A stretch of DNA of 64,000 bases from Halomonas sp. GTDB lineage: Bacteria; Pseudomonadota; Gammaproteobacteria; Pseudomonadales; Halomonadaceae. Within the stretch, counting starts at the first letter, position 1; each line of letters begins with the position of its first letter. Shown piece after piece: positions 57,255-64,000 of this stretch. The translations under genes were made by a program, and so were the position numbers. The DNA lies in NCBI RefSeq assembly GCF_017515565.1, contig NZ_JAFWFN010000047.1, positions 38,642 to 102,641 on the forward strand, given 5' to 3'. The notes below the pieces were generated by a model. The model did no database searches, was not told the origin of the DNA, and worked only from the letters and a program-made list of their open reading frames with translations.

Positions 57255-58757
57255 ATGGCTGATAGCACTCTTAAAGCTGGTAACAACGTAACTCCCGTTC
57301 GCCGCGCACTCCTGAGCGTATCTGACAAAACCGGCATTGTTGAATTTGCCCGTGGCTTGAGCCAAAACGGCGTGGAGCTGCTTTCTACGGGGGGCACGTT
57401 TCGCCTACTGCAAGAAAACAGCATCCCGGTAAAAGAAGTTTCTGAGCACACCGGCTTTCCCGAAATTATGGATGGCCGGGTTAAGACGCTACACCCGAAG
57501 ATTCACGGCGGCATTCTTGCCCGCCGGGGCCAAGACGACGCGGTGATGGCAGAGAACGATATTACGCCAATCGATATGGTCGTGGTTAACCTATACCCTT
57601 TTGCCGCCACCGTCGCCAAGCCTGACTGCACCTTAGAAGACGCTATCGAAAACATCGATATTGGCGGACCCACAATGGTGCGCGCCTGCGCAAAGAACCA
57701 TGCCTTCACAACGATTGTGGTGAACGCAGATGACTATGTACGCGTTCTAGGTGAACTCTCGCACCACAATGGCCAGGTAAGCGCTGAAACCCGCTTTGAT
57801 CTCGCCGTTAAGGCGTTTGAACATACGGCAGGTTATGACGGTGCCATCGCCGACTATCTAGGCCGCAAAGTACACAGCGAAGACGCTTCCTTCGCTCGCA
57901 CTTTCAACCTGCAATTACATAAAAAGCAGGATATGCGCTACGGGGAAAACCCCCACCAGCAAGCGGCATTTTACGTTGACCCTACCGCAAGCGAACCTAG
58001 CGTTGCCACTGCAAAAACACTGCAAGGCAAGCCGCTCTCTTTTAATAATGTGGCCGATACCGATGCCGCCTTTGAGTGCGTAAAAGCCTTTGATGACACG
58101 GCCTGCGTTATCGTCAAGCATGCCAACCCCTGTGGCGTAGCCATTGGTGCAAGCGCCTTGGAAGCCTACGACAAGGCGTTTGCTACCGACCCCACCAGCG
58201 CGTTTGGTGGCATTATCGCCTTCAATGTGGCGCTGGACGCCGAGACCGCACGCGCTATTATCGACCGTCAGTTTGTAGAAGTAATTATTGCACCCGGCGT
58301 TAGCGATGAAGCAGCTGCGATTGTGGCGGAAAAACAGAACGTGCGTCTTTTGGATGTCAGCGCTCACTGGCCCGGTGAACAGCAGCCAGCATTTGATTTC
58401 AAACGTGTTAATGGCGGCCTACTGGTGCAGGAACGCGATCAGGGCATGGTGACCCGTGAAGAGTTAACCGTCGTCAGCGAGCGTGCGCCCTCAGAACAGG
58501 AGCTACGTGATCTCGCGTTTGCTTGGCGAGTGGCTAAATTCGTTAAATCCAACGCCATTGTGTACGCTAAAGCAGGGCAAACTGTTGGCGTTGGCGCTGG
58601 CCAAATGAGCCGAGTTTACTCAGCTAAAATTGCCGGTATTAAAGCAGCCGATGAAGGGCTTTCGGTTCCTGGCTCGGTCATGGCGTCAGACGCATTCTTT
58701 CCCTTCCGCGACGGTATCGACGCCGCCGCTAACGCAGGCATTACCGCCGTTATTTAG
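57255..58757 (+). CDS. purH: AICAR formyltransferase/IMP cyclohydrolase PurH, interrupted by amber stop
   Basis: The last two steps of IMP synthesis. The N-terminal cyclohydrolase domain ([25 protein letters not shown]) and the formyltransferase domain ([46 protein letters not shown]) are intact for 500 residues. TAG at 58755-58757 then follows TAVI. The frame continues after it as [20 protein letters not shown] and ends MRHFRH with TAA at 58851-58853, exactly the normal C-terminus; the family has Gln at the stop (VIQPGGS). A full gene would be 57255-58853, 532 residues. CAG to TAG is a one-base change. As read, the product lacks 31 residues including the conserved PGGS loop. Confidence 0.93.
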   Translation: MADSTLKAGNNVTPVRRALLSVSDKTGIVEFARGLSQNGVELLSTGGTFRLLQENSIPVKEVSEHTGFPEIMDGRVKTLHPKIHGGILARRGQDDAVMAENDITPIDMVVVNLYPFAATVAKPDCTLEDAIENIDIGGPTMVRACAKNHAFTTIVVNADDYVRVLGELSHHNGQVSAETRFDLAVKAFEHTAGYDGAIADYLGRKVHSEDASFARTFNLQLHKKQDMRYGENPHQQAAFYVDPTASEPSVATAKTLQGKPLSFNNVADTDAAFECVKAFDDTACVIVKHANPCGVAIGASALEAYDKAFATDPTSAFGGIIAFNVALDAETARAIIDRQFVEVIIAPGVSDEAAAIVAEKQNVRLLDVSAHWPGEQQPAFDFKRVNGGLLVQERDQGMVTREELTVVSERAPSEQELRDLAFAWRVAKFVKSNAIVYAKAGQTVGVGAGQMSRVYSAKIAGIKAADEGLSVPGSVMASDAFFPFRDGIDAAANAGITAVI

Positions 58758-58881
58758 CCCGGTGGCTCAATGCGTGACCAGGAAGTGATCGATGCCGCCA
58801 ATGAGGCGGGTATTGCGATGGTATTCACCGGCATGCGCCACTTCCGCCACTAAGTAAGCACTTATCGTTTTTTAAACGACT

Positions 58882-58916
58882 AGCCCCCATTGGCACGGCG
58901 CCAATGGGGGCTTTCT
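58882..58916 (+). terminator. Rho-independent terminator after purH
   Basis: AGCCCCCATTGGC (58882-58894), loop acggc, GCCAATGGGGGCT (58900-58912), then TTCTATT. A 13-bp perfect stem between convergent purH and gabD, about 28 bases after the normal purH end, usable in both directions. Confidence 0.88.
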
Positions 58917-58952
58917 ATTAGCATATTTCTTGACGTAATAACGCCCGCTCAA

Positions 58953-60410
58953 TTAACCCAGATCAATACAGAGGTATTTGGTTTCTAAATACTCTTCTAA
59001 CCCCTGGTGCCCGCCTTCGCGGCCAAGGCCAGAGGCTTTCACCCCACCAAAAGGCGCGGCTGCATTGGAAATAAGCCCGGTGTTGATGCCTACCATTCCA
59101 TACTCAAGTGCTTCAGCAACACGCCATACACGCGCTAGATCGCGAGAGTAGAAGTAGGACGCCAAGCCATACTCAGTATCATTAGCCATTTCGATGGCGG
59201 TCTCTTCGTCATCAAAAGGAAATACTGCCGCTAGCGGCCCGAAGGTTTCTTCATGAGCTACTTTCATTTTATCGGTCGCAAAGCTTATCAGGGTGGGGGT
59301 GAAAAAGTTGCCGCCTAACGGGTGTGGATGACCGCCCAGCAACAGCTCAGCGCCATTATCAACCGCATCATGTACGTGCTCACTGACTTTTTTTACGGCA
59401 TTTTCGTCAATCAGCGGACCGATATTAACACCGGATTTAGTGCCATCACCTACTCGAAGCTCACTGTTCATCGCCACTGCAAGCTTTTCGCAGAAAGCGT
59501 TAATCACGCTGGACTGAACCAGAAAACGGTTGGTACACACACAGGTTTGACCAGCATTGCGAAACTTAGCGGCCATCGCACCTTCAACCGCAGCGTCAAG
59601 ATCAGCATCTTCAAAAACAATAAACGGTGCGTTACCGCCAAGCTCTAGCGAGATTTTTTGAACATGCTCAGCTGCCTGGGCCATTAGCTTACGCCCGACC
59701 TCAGTAGAGCCCGTAAAGGTGATTTTGCGAACTTTTGGCGACTGCGTCAGTGCTTTGGCTATTTCAGACGCATTACCCGGCACAACGTTGAAAACACCAC
59801 GTGGTATACCTGCTCGCTCGGCAAGCAGCGCCAGCGCGGTAGCCGAAAACGGTGTTTGACTAGCAGGCTTGACCACGATAGTACAACCTGCGGCCAGAGC
59901 AGCACCTGCCTTGCGCGTAATCATCGCCGCAGGGAAGTTCCAAGGTGTAATAGCACCCACTACGCCTACCGGCTGCTTAGTGACCACGATCCGCTGATTA
60001 GCTTTGGCTGCAGGGATGGTTTCGCCATAAACCCGCCTAGCCTCTTCGGCAAACCAACGCAGAAAACTCGCGGCGTATGCAATCTCGCCTTCTGATTCCT
60101 TTACAGGTTTGCCCTGCTCATAGGTCATTAACAGTGCCAGATCATGCTGATGCTCAAGCATTAAGTCATGCCACTTGAGTAATAAGTCAGCACGCTCCTG
60201 AGCGGTTAATGCTCGCCAAGCGGGCAATGCGGCATCTGCCGCATCAATGGCGCGTTCTGTTTCAGCTTTGCCTAAACGCGGGATATCGCCAACCGGTTCG
60301 CCGGTTGCCGGATTAATAACGTTGATCTGCTCACCGCTGTCTGCGGCCACCCAGCTGCCGTCGATATAGGCAAAAGGGCAATACAGCTGTGTCTCTTTCA
60401 GCGCTTCCAT
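58953..60410 (-). CDS. gabD: Succinate-semialdehyde dehydrogenase (NADP+)
   Basis: Aldehyde dehydrogenase superfamily, 485 residues: TPWNFPAAMITRK (cofactor region), FTGSTEVGRKL, catalytic Glu in LELGGNAP and catalytic Cys in NAGQTCVCTNR. The sequence closely follows the GabD subgroup (AKANQRIVVTKQPVGVVGAITPWN), so it should act in 4-aminobutyrate or semialdehyde oxidation. The close relative glutarate-semialdehyde dehydrogenase (DavD) cannot be excluded. No gabT aminotransferase is adjacent. The ATG at 60410 follows CAGGAGTCTGTC. Confidence 0.88.
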   Translation of the reverse strand: MEALKETQLYCPFAYIDGSWVAADSGEQINVINPATGEPVGDIPRLGKAETERAIDAADAALPAWRALTAQERADLLLKWHDLMLEHQHDLALLMTYEQGKPVKESEGEIAYAASFLRWFAEEARRVYGETIPAAKANQRIVVTKQPVGVVGAITPWNFPAAMITRKAGAALAAGCTIVVKPASQTPFSATALALLAERAGIPRGVFNVVPGNASEIAKALTQSPKVRKITFTGSTEVGRKLMAQAAEHVQKISLELGGNAPFIVFEDADLDAAVEGAMAAKFRNAGQTCVCTNRFLVQSSVINAFCEKLAVAMNSELRVGDGTKSGVNIGPLIDENAVKKVSEHVHDAVDNGAELLLGGHPHPLGGNFFTPTLISFATDKMKVAHEETFGPLAAVFPFDDEETAIEMANDTEYGLASYFYSRDLARVWRVAEALEYGMVGINTGLISNAAAPFGGVKASGLGREGGHQGLEEYLETKYLCIDLG

Positions 60411-60565
60411 GACAGACTCCTGACCAAATGATGGCCTCGCAGGCTCATAAACCCCTTCATGCTAAGACGAAAAAGTACATTTGACCAAGTGTTTGGCAAC
60501 AACGCGGACGCTAGTTACAAAAAAAATGCCCAGACGCCTGCGTTGAGCGCTGTATAACAGCACAC

Positions 60566-61117
60566 TTAATTAATCAGTGTTAAAAACTCTTGCCGGGTAG
60601 CCGGATTAGCACGGAAGCCGCCAAGCATTACCGACGATGTCATGCTTGAATTTTGCTTCTCAACGCCTCGCATCATCATGCATAAGTGGCGCGCCTCGAT
60701 AACTACGGCAACCCCTCTCGCCTGAGTGACTTGCTGCACGGTTTCTGCAATTTCACGGGTAAGGTTTTCCTGAATTTGCATACGCCTTGCAAACATATCA
60801 ACAATCCGAGCAAATTTAGAAAGCCCAAGCACTTTGCCGTTGGGTAAATAAGCAATATGACATTTACCAATAAATGGCAGCAGGTGATGCTCACACATCG
60901 AGTAGAGTTCGATATCTTTCACCAGTACCATTTCATCGGTCTGAGATTCAAACACTGCGCCATTAACTATTTCTTCGAGCGACTGCCGGTACCCTGCTGT
61001 TAAAAACTGCATGGCTTTTGCCGCCCGCTTGGGCGTATCACGCAGCCCTTCACGCTCTGGATTCTCCCCCAGAGCAGTAATAATCTGGCGGTAGTTCTGG
61101 GCGATGTCGTCAGTCAT
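60566..61117 (-). CDS. folE: GTP cyclohydrolase I (type IA)
   Basis: Forms dihydroneopterin triphosphate from GTP, the entry to folate synthesis. 183 residues from ATG 61117 ([13 protein letters not shown]), with GAGG six bases upstream; an in-frame ATG four codons earlier is less likely. Zinc and active-site residues are present: [16 protein letters not shown] and [13 protein letters not shown], then [12 protein letters not shown]. It is alone, with 155 bases between its end and the gabD start. Confidence 0.96.
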   Translation of the reverse strand: MTDDIAQNYRQIITALGENPEREGLRDTPKRAAKAMQFLTAGYRQSLEEIVNGAVFESQTDEMVLVKDIELYSMCEHHLLPFIGKCHIAYLPNGKVLGLSKFARIVDMFARRMQIQENLTREIAETVQQVTQARGVAVVIEARHLCMMMRGVEKQNSSMTSSVMLGGFRANPATRQEFLTLIN

Positions 61118-61457
61118 GTTAAGCCTCATACAAACTGTGCGTACTCTCTTTTAAGCGCTGTTATCGCGCTTGTGAGTAAGGATGCGCACAAACTATTAAT
61201 TGCAACCTAATGCTCGTAAACAAATATTGTTAAACAAATACTTACAAGCCGCGTAATACGTTTTCACGCCACTCATATACAAAAAATATACCTTAAACAA
61301 CTTTTGTACAACTAAAAGCCGCGTCTTTGCTTATTTTAACGCACCTAGCACCACTGTGGCAGAGTGCCGCGCTCCCCCGTTCGTGTCTATTTGAGCTGTG
61401 CTATGATAAATCACTATTTTTGCTTTAACCGCAGCGTCAAATCTGAGAGCACTCTAC
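61118..61457. other. AT-rich divergent intergenic region
   Basis: 340 bases between folE (-) and the secreted-protein gene (+). Repeats of AACAAATA are visible near 61218 and 61233, and AGCGCGATAACAGCGCT forms a short inverted repeat near 61155-61171. TATGAT at 61402-61407 is a possible -10 for the plus-strand gene without a good -35. No gene or RNA was found. Confidence 0.4.
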
Positions 61458-62045
61458 ATGTCATTTAAATCAACGTCTTTTTGGTTAACTACCCTAATTG
61501 GTTCAGCTTTAGCTGCACCTCTTCAAGCGGCTGACGCCTCCTTGACTCTGCCGAGTGGCGCTAGTATTGGTGTCGAAGTCATTGAAAACCTCCGCCTGAG
61601 CGAAGACCAAGCTCGTAAAGCAGATATTTTATTACACCCCGCGTCCGCAAATAGCGCTACTCATGAGCTACCCGAGTACTGCATTCTTGTAGCGAATGCG
61701 CAGTTAAGCGGTAACCGCATCCGAATTACTACCCAAGATGCCACCTGTATTGAAACCGATGATGCCGAGAGCGCTATTTACTCGGGCACCTTCAAAGCCA
61801 GCGCCTATTCTGAAGACGGCCAGTATGGTTTAGCGTGCGACGACGCAGCATGCACCCTCAACCCAGGTGATGCGTTTATTTTAACGCTTGATGAAAGCGT
61901 CAGCCTTTTTGCGCAAGACAATCCATCAGCAGATATTAACGCTGCCCGCCGACAAGCTAATGGCGAAGGCGTCGCCAACCCTATACCTGCCGACCGCCCA
62001 GCACCCAGTGAAGGCAGCAACAACCCTTCCACAGCGGCGGAATAA
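61458..62045 (+). CDS. Secreted hypothetical protein (195 aa)
   Basis: Not recognised. A typical signal peptide: hydrophobic SFWLTTLIGSALAAPLQA with probable cleavage after residue 24 (AAPLQA-AD). The mature part has four Cys (near residues 74, 95, 134 and 139), enough for two disulfide bonds, and a repeated beta-type pattern ending in FILTLDESVSLF. The tail is low-complexity, rich in Asn, Ala and Pro. It is probably periplasmic. It faces srkA at its 3' end. Confidence 0.7.
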   Translation: MSFKSTSFWLTTLIGSALAAPLQAADASLTLPSGASIGVEVIENLRLSEDQARKADILLHPASANSATHELPEYCILVANAQLSGNRIRITTQDATCIETDDAESAIYSGTFKASAYSEDGQYGLACDDAACTLNPGDAFILTLDESVSLFAQDNPSADINAARRQANGEGVANPIPADRPAPSEGSNNPSTAAE

Positions 62046-62083
62046 ACCTAGCAACTGGCCTAGCGCACCTATAAACGACGTGT

Positions 62084-63058
62084 CTAGGCCAGCCAAATAG
62101 GCTTTTCTAGCTGCAAGCACTGCTGCTCAAGCTGTCGAATGTGTTGATCCCAATAACCGCTTTCTGCCAACCAGGGAAATGCGCGGGGAAAAGCGGGGTC
62201 GTCCCAACGGGAGACCAACCAAGCGGTATGGCGAATCAAACGATAAGCTCTTAACGGTTCAATCAACGACATCTGTTTATGCGGAAACGGCAGCGTCTCT
62301 TCGTACCCCTCAACAAGTTCGCTTAACTGCGCGCGCCAGCTATTGGGGTCACTCACCGGTAGCAACATCCAAATATCTTGGATTGCTGGCGCCATGATGC
62401 AGTCGTCAAAATCGACAAACTTAAACACCTCGTCCCTACCCAGCACATTCCCTAAATGACAATCGCCATGAGTGCGTATCATCGGCGTGGCATCAACAGC
62501 CTCCCCACCTGGCTGACGAAGAATTTTTTGGATTACCTGCTGGTAGGCGCGCCGCTGGTGCTTATTAAGCCACTCGCTCGCTAATACGTGCGCTTCCGCT
62601 TCAACAATATCGCGCTCAAACTGCAACTCACGACGGTATTGAAACACTTTTTTACCCGCTACGTTATGAAGGTTACCCAGCGCTTCACCCAGAGCAAAAA
62701 GATGCGAGGGATTATCTAATTCCGGCGCCTGACCTGCGCATTGTGGGAACAAGGTAAAACGAAACTGTTGAAACTCATGTAGTGAGTGGCCATGGCTGTC
62801 TCTCCAAGGAGCAACAACCGGCACACCAGCCTGGTGTAGCTCCTGCAAGTAATCGTGCTCTTCTTGAATCGCTTCGTTACTCCAACGACCAGGACGATAG
62901 AACTTAACTATCCAGCGGCCACCCTCATCATCACGAAACATCAACACCCGATTCTCGTAGCTATTAAGCGCAAACGGCTCGCCAGCGGGCCAAATTCCTA
63001 TGGACTCGGCGGCAGACATCACGAGGCCTGGTGATAGTGCGTTAAATGGATGCGACAT
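62084..63058 (-). CDS. srkA: Stress response kinase A (SrkA/YihE)
   Basis: A Ser/Thr kinase of aminoglycoside phosphotransferase-like fold that protects E. coli from death after envelope stress. 324 residues with YENRVLMFRDDEGGRWIVKFYRP (ATP Lys), THGDCHLGNVL (catalytic Asp) and FVDFDDCIMAPAIQDIWM (metal Asp). The start is ATG 63058, preceded by AAGGAGCGGTCT. comF lies upstream in the same direction, with a 32-base gap. A link to DsbA, as in E. coli, cannot be seen here. Confidence 0.93.
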   Translation of the reverse strand: MSHPFNALSPGLVMSAAESIGIWPAGEPFALNSYENRVLMFRDDEGGRWIVKFYRPGRWSNEAIQEEHDYLQELHQAGVPVVAPWRDSHGHSLHEFQQFRFTLFPQCAGQAPELDNPSHLFALGEALGNLHNVAGKKVFQYRRELQFERDIVEAEAHVLASEWLNKHQRRAYQQVIQKILRQPGGEAVDATPMIRTHGDCHLGNVLGRDEVFKFVDFDDCIMAPAIQDIWMLLPVSDPNSWRAQLSELVEGYEETLPFPHKQMSLIEPLRAYRLIRHTAWLVSRWDDPAFPRAFPWLAESGYWDQHIRQLEQQCLQLEKPIWLA

Positions 63059-63090
63059 AGACCGCTCCTTGGCAAGAAAGCCTTATTCTA

Positions 63091-63834
63091 TCAACTCTTA
63101 TCCAATGGCGTACGGGCAGCGGCCCATATATCCACTCGCTCAGCACCAGTCTTCAGCGCAGCAAGTGCCAACGCGTGCCCCGTGGCTCCCGTCGTTACCA
63201 CATCATCAATAATCGTCACATGAGATGGAAGTGATGTTGCTACGCTAAAGGCGCCCAACATATTTGCCATTCGCTGGCGGCGATTCAATGAGCGCTGTGA
63301 AGGCAAATGTTTAGCACTCAAAGCGCTAGCAACGGGCAGCTCCAACCGACGCCCAAGTTGGCTGGCTAGCCAATACGCTTGGTTGAAGCCTCGCTCCCGG
63401 GCACGAGCAGAAAACATAGGTACTGGCAGCAGTACACTACCTAACGAAGTTGGCGTGTTCGCTAGCATCAGCTCCACTATTAGATTTCCTGCACGGGGAG
63501 AGGCATTAAATTTAAAATCGTGGAGTAGCTCTATGACAGGCCCCTGATAAAGCAACTCGGCTGTTGTGGTCTTAAAAGCAGGCGGATTCGTTAAACAGTG
63601 ACCGCATAGGGTCTGAGGCTTGTGTAACGGTGTGCTGCTCAGTGGTTCTTTACATTGCACGCACCCAGCATTGTTCCACGGAAGATCGTTAAAGCACTCG
63701 CAGCACCAATCTCTGCCAACAGCTGCGGGGGCTAGACAAAAAGCACAATAGCCTGGCAGCCCAACGCGAAGCCATTGGCTTGATTTAACCGCTGTTCTAT
63801 TAAGCCTGTTATGTACCCAACGCGTCAGATGCAT
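63091..63834 (-). CDS. comF: ComF-family phosphoribosyltransferase-like protein
   Basis: A 247-residue protein. The N-terminal zinc-ribbon Cys pairs are CAFC, CCEC, CVQC and CGHC (near residues 31-80), followed by a phosphoribosyltransferase domain with the PRPP loop VTIIDDVVTTGATGHALA near 212-229 and RGFNQAYWLA. The family is linked to DNA uptake (competence) in other bacteria. It may fit the type IV pilus genes at the left edge (inference). Its start faces the tRNA-Leu gene. Confidence 0.88.
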   Translation of the reverse strand: MHLTRWVHNRLNRTAVKSSQWLRVGLPGYCAFCLAPAAVGRDWCCECFNDLPWNNAGCVQCKEPLSSTPLHKPQTLCGHCLTNPPAFKTTTAELLYQGPVIELLHDFKFNASPRAGNLIVELMLANTPTSLGSVLLPVPMFSARARERGFNQAYWLASQLGRRLELPVASALSAKHLPSQRSLNRRQRMANMLGAFSVATSLPSHVTIIDDVVTTGATGHALALAALKTGAERVDIWAAARTPLDKS

Positions 63835-63877
63835 ACCCCACCCATGCCACTAGTGAGTGACTACAATACTCAAAGTA

Positions 63878-63905
63878 TTGACATTAACAAAGAAGCTGTT
63901 AATAT
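63878..63905 (+). promoter_or_regulatory. Sigma-70 promoter of tRNA-Leu
   Basis: A perfect TTGACA (63878-63883), a 16-base spacer and TAATAT (63900-63905), 14 bases before the tRNA start. Strong match and correct distance for a stable RNA. Confidence 0.8.
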
Positions 63906-63919
63906 ACGTCTCGTCTTCA

Positions 63920-64000
63920 GCGGATGTGGTGGAATTGGTAGACACGCTAGATTTAGGTTCTAGTGCCGTAAGGTGTGGGAGTTCGAGTCTCCCCATCCGC
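63920..64000 (+). tRNA. tRNA-Leu(UAG), 3' end at window edge
   Basis: The acceptor stem GCGGATG pairs with CATCCGC at the window end. Anticodon loop TTTAGGT between stems CTAGA and TCTAG gives anticodon UAG (reads CUA and other CUN codons). The long variable arm (GTGCCGTAAGGTGTG) marks a class II tRNA, and the T-arm GGGAGTTCGAGTCTCCC is complete. The discriminator base and CCA lie beyond the window. Confidence 0.95.

Noticed and set aside
57255-58853. Genome-wide recoding of stop codons as Gln
   Set aside because: Many intact genes in the window end at TAA, TAG or TGA at their normal family length, so the stops in purH and coaE are more likely local changes or errors.
60508-60526. TGTAACTAG near folE resembles the end of a Ter site (minus strand)
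   Set aside because: The match covers only TGTAACTA and lacks the G that makes the fork-locking pair; eight bases is within chance.
1-64000. CRISPR arrays, insertion sequences, prophage or integrase genes
   Set aside because: None seen: no regularly spaced repeats, transposase or integrase motifs, or target-site duplications. Only short tandem repeats were found.

Overview
The window (about 55% GC by eye) looks like the chromosome of a moderately halophilic gammaproteobacterium of the Halomonadaceae (Halomonas/Vreelandella type). This rests on gene content and order: pilBCD-coaE-yacG, a fused tyrA-aroA between pheA and cmk, an MvaT-type rather than H-NS-type nucleoid protein, rsxABCDGE-nth, and a PPi-type phosphofructokinase. 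No insertion sequence, prophage, CRISPR array or rRNA operon is visible. The only tRNA is a tRNA-Leu(UAG) cut by the right edge.

Layout. 1-5.0 kb (+): end of pilB, pilC, pilD, coaE, yacG and a Tus-like gene. 5.0-7.0 kb: a small unknown gene, an AraC-type regulator and mvaT. 7.3-17.0 kb (-): gyrA, serC, pheA, tyrA-aroA, cmk, rpsA, read in that order. 17-20.4 kb: fadM-like thioesterase, rdgC, an acyltransferase, a small unknown gene. 20.5-22.6 kb: metG. 22.7-30.2 kb (+): a CHASE4-GGDEF protein whose stop overlaps the start of rsxABCDGE, then nth. 30.2-35.4 kb: a CsoSCA-like carbonic anhydrase gene (+), facing a minus-strand run of cstA, a small Cys-Cys-tailed protein, an ArsA-like ATPase and a queuosine-mannosyltransferase-like enzyme. 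35.6-43.9 kb: a signalling block made of a single-domain response regulator, a membrane PAS/degenerate-kinase/exonuclease fusion, a small two-helix membrane protein and an SLC5-type transporter-histidine kinase, followed by an AT-rich EAL-like/HDOD gene and a DUF294 nucleotidyltransferase. 44-50.5 kb: hlyU, argG, rnt, pfp, a degenerate phosphatase/kinase, ppa. 50.6-58.9 kb (+): dsbD, accB, accC, prmA, dusB, fis, purH. 59-64 kb: gabD, folE, a secreted unknown protein, srkA, comF, tRNA-Leu.

How the genes work together. The gyrA-to-rpsA run joins aromatic amino acid, serine, nucleotide and translation functions, with overlapping or nearly overlapping genes from gyrA to cmk. The rsx genes form one tightly overlapping ion-pumping or SoxR-reducing complex. 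pfp and ppa both act on pyrophosphate. The 36.0-41.4 kb signalling operon and the 31.3-35.4 kb cstA operon are the least explained multi-gene units and the best candidates for undescribed systems.

Oddities to treat with care. purH carries an in-frame amber codon exactly where the family has Gln, 31 codons before its normal end. coaE stops early, with recognisable coding sequence continuing in frame. The ArsA-like ATPase has Glu where the P-loop lysine should be. Each can be explained by one base change, so sequencing error or a mutated strain must be excluded before any biological reading.
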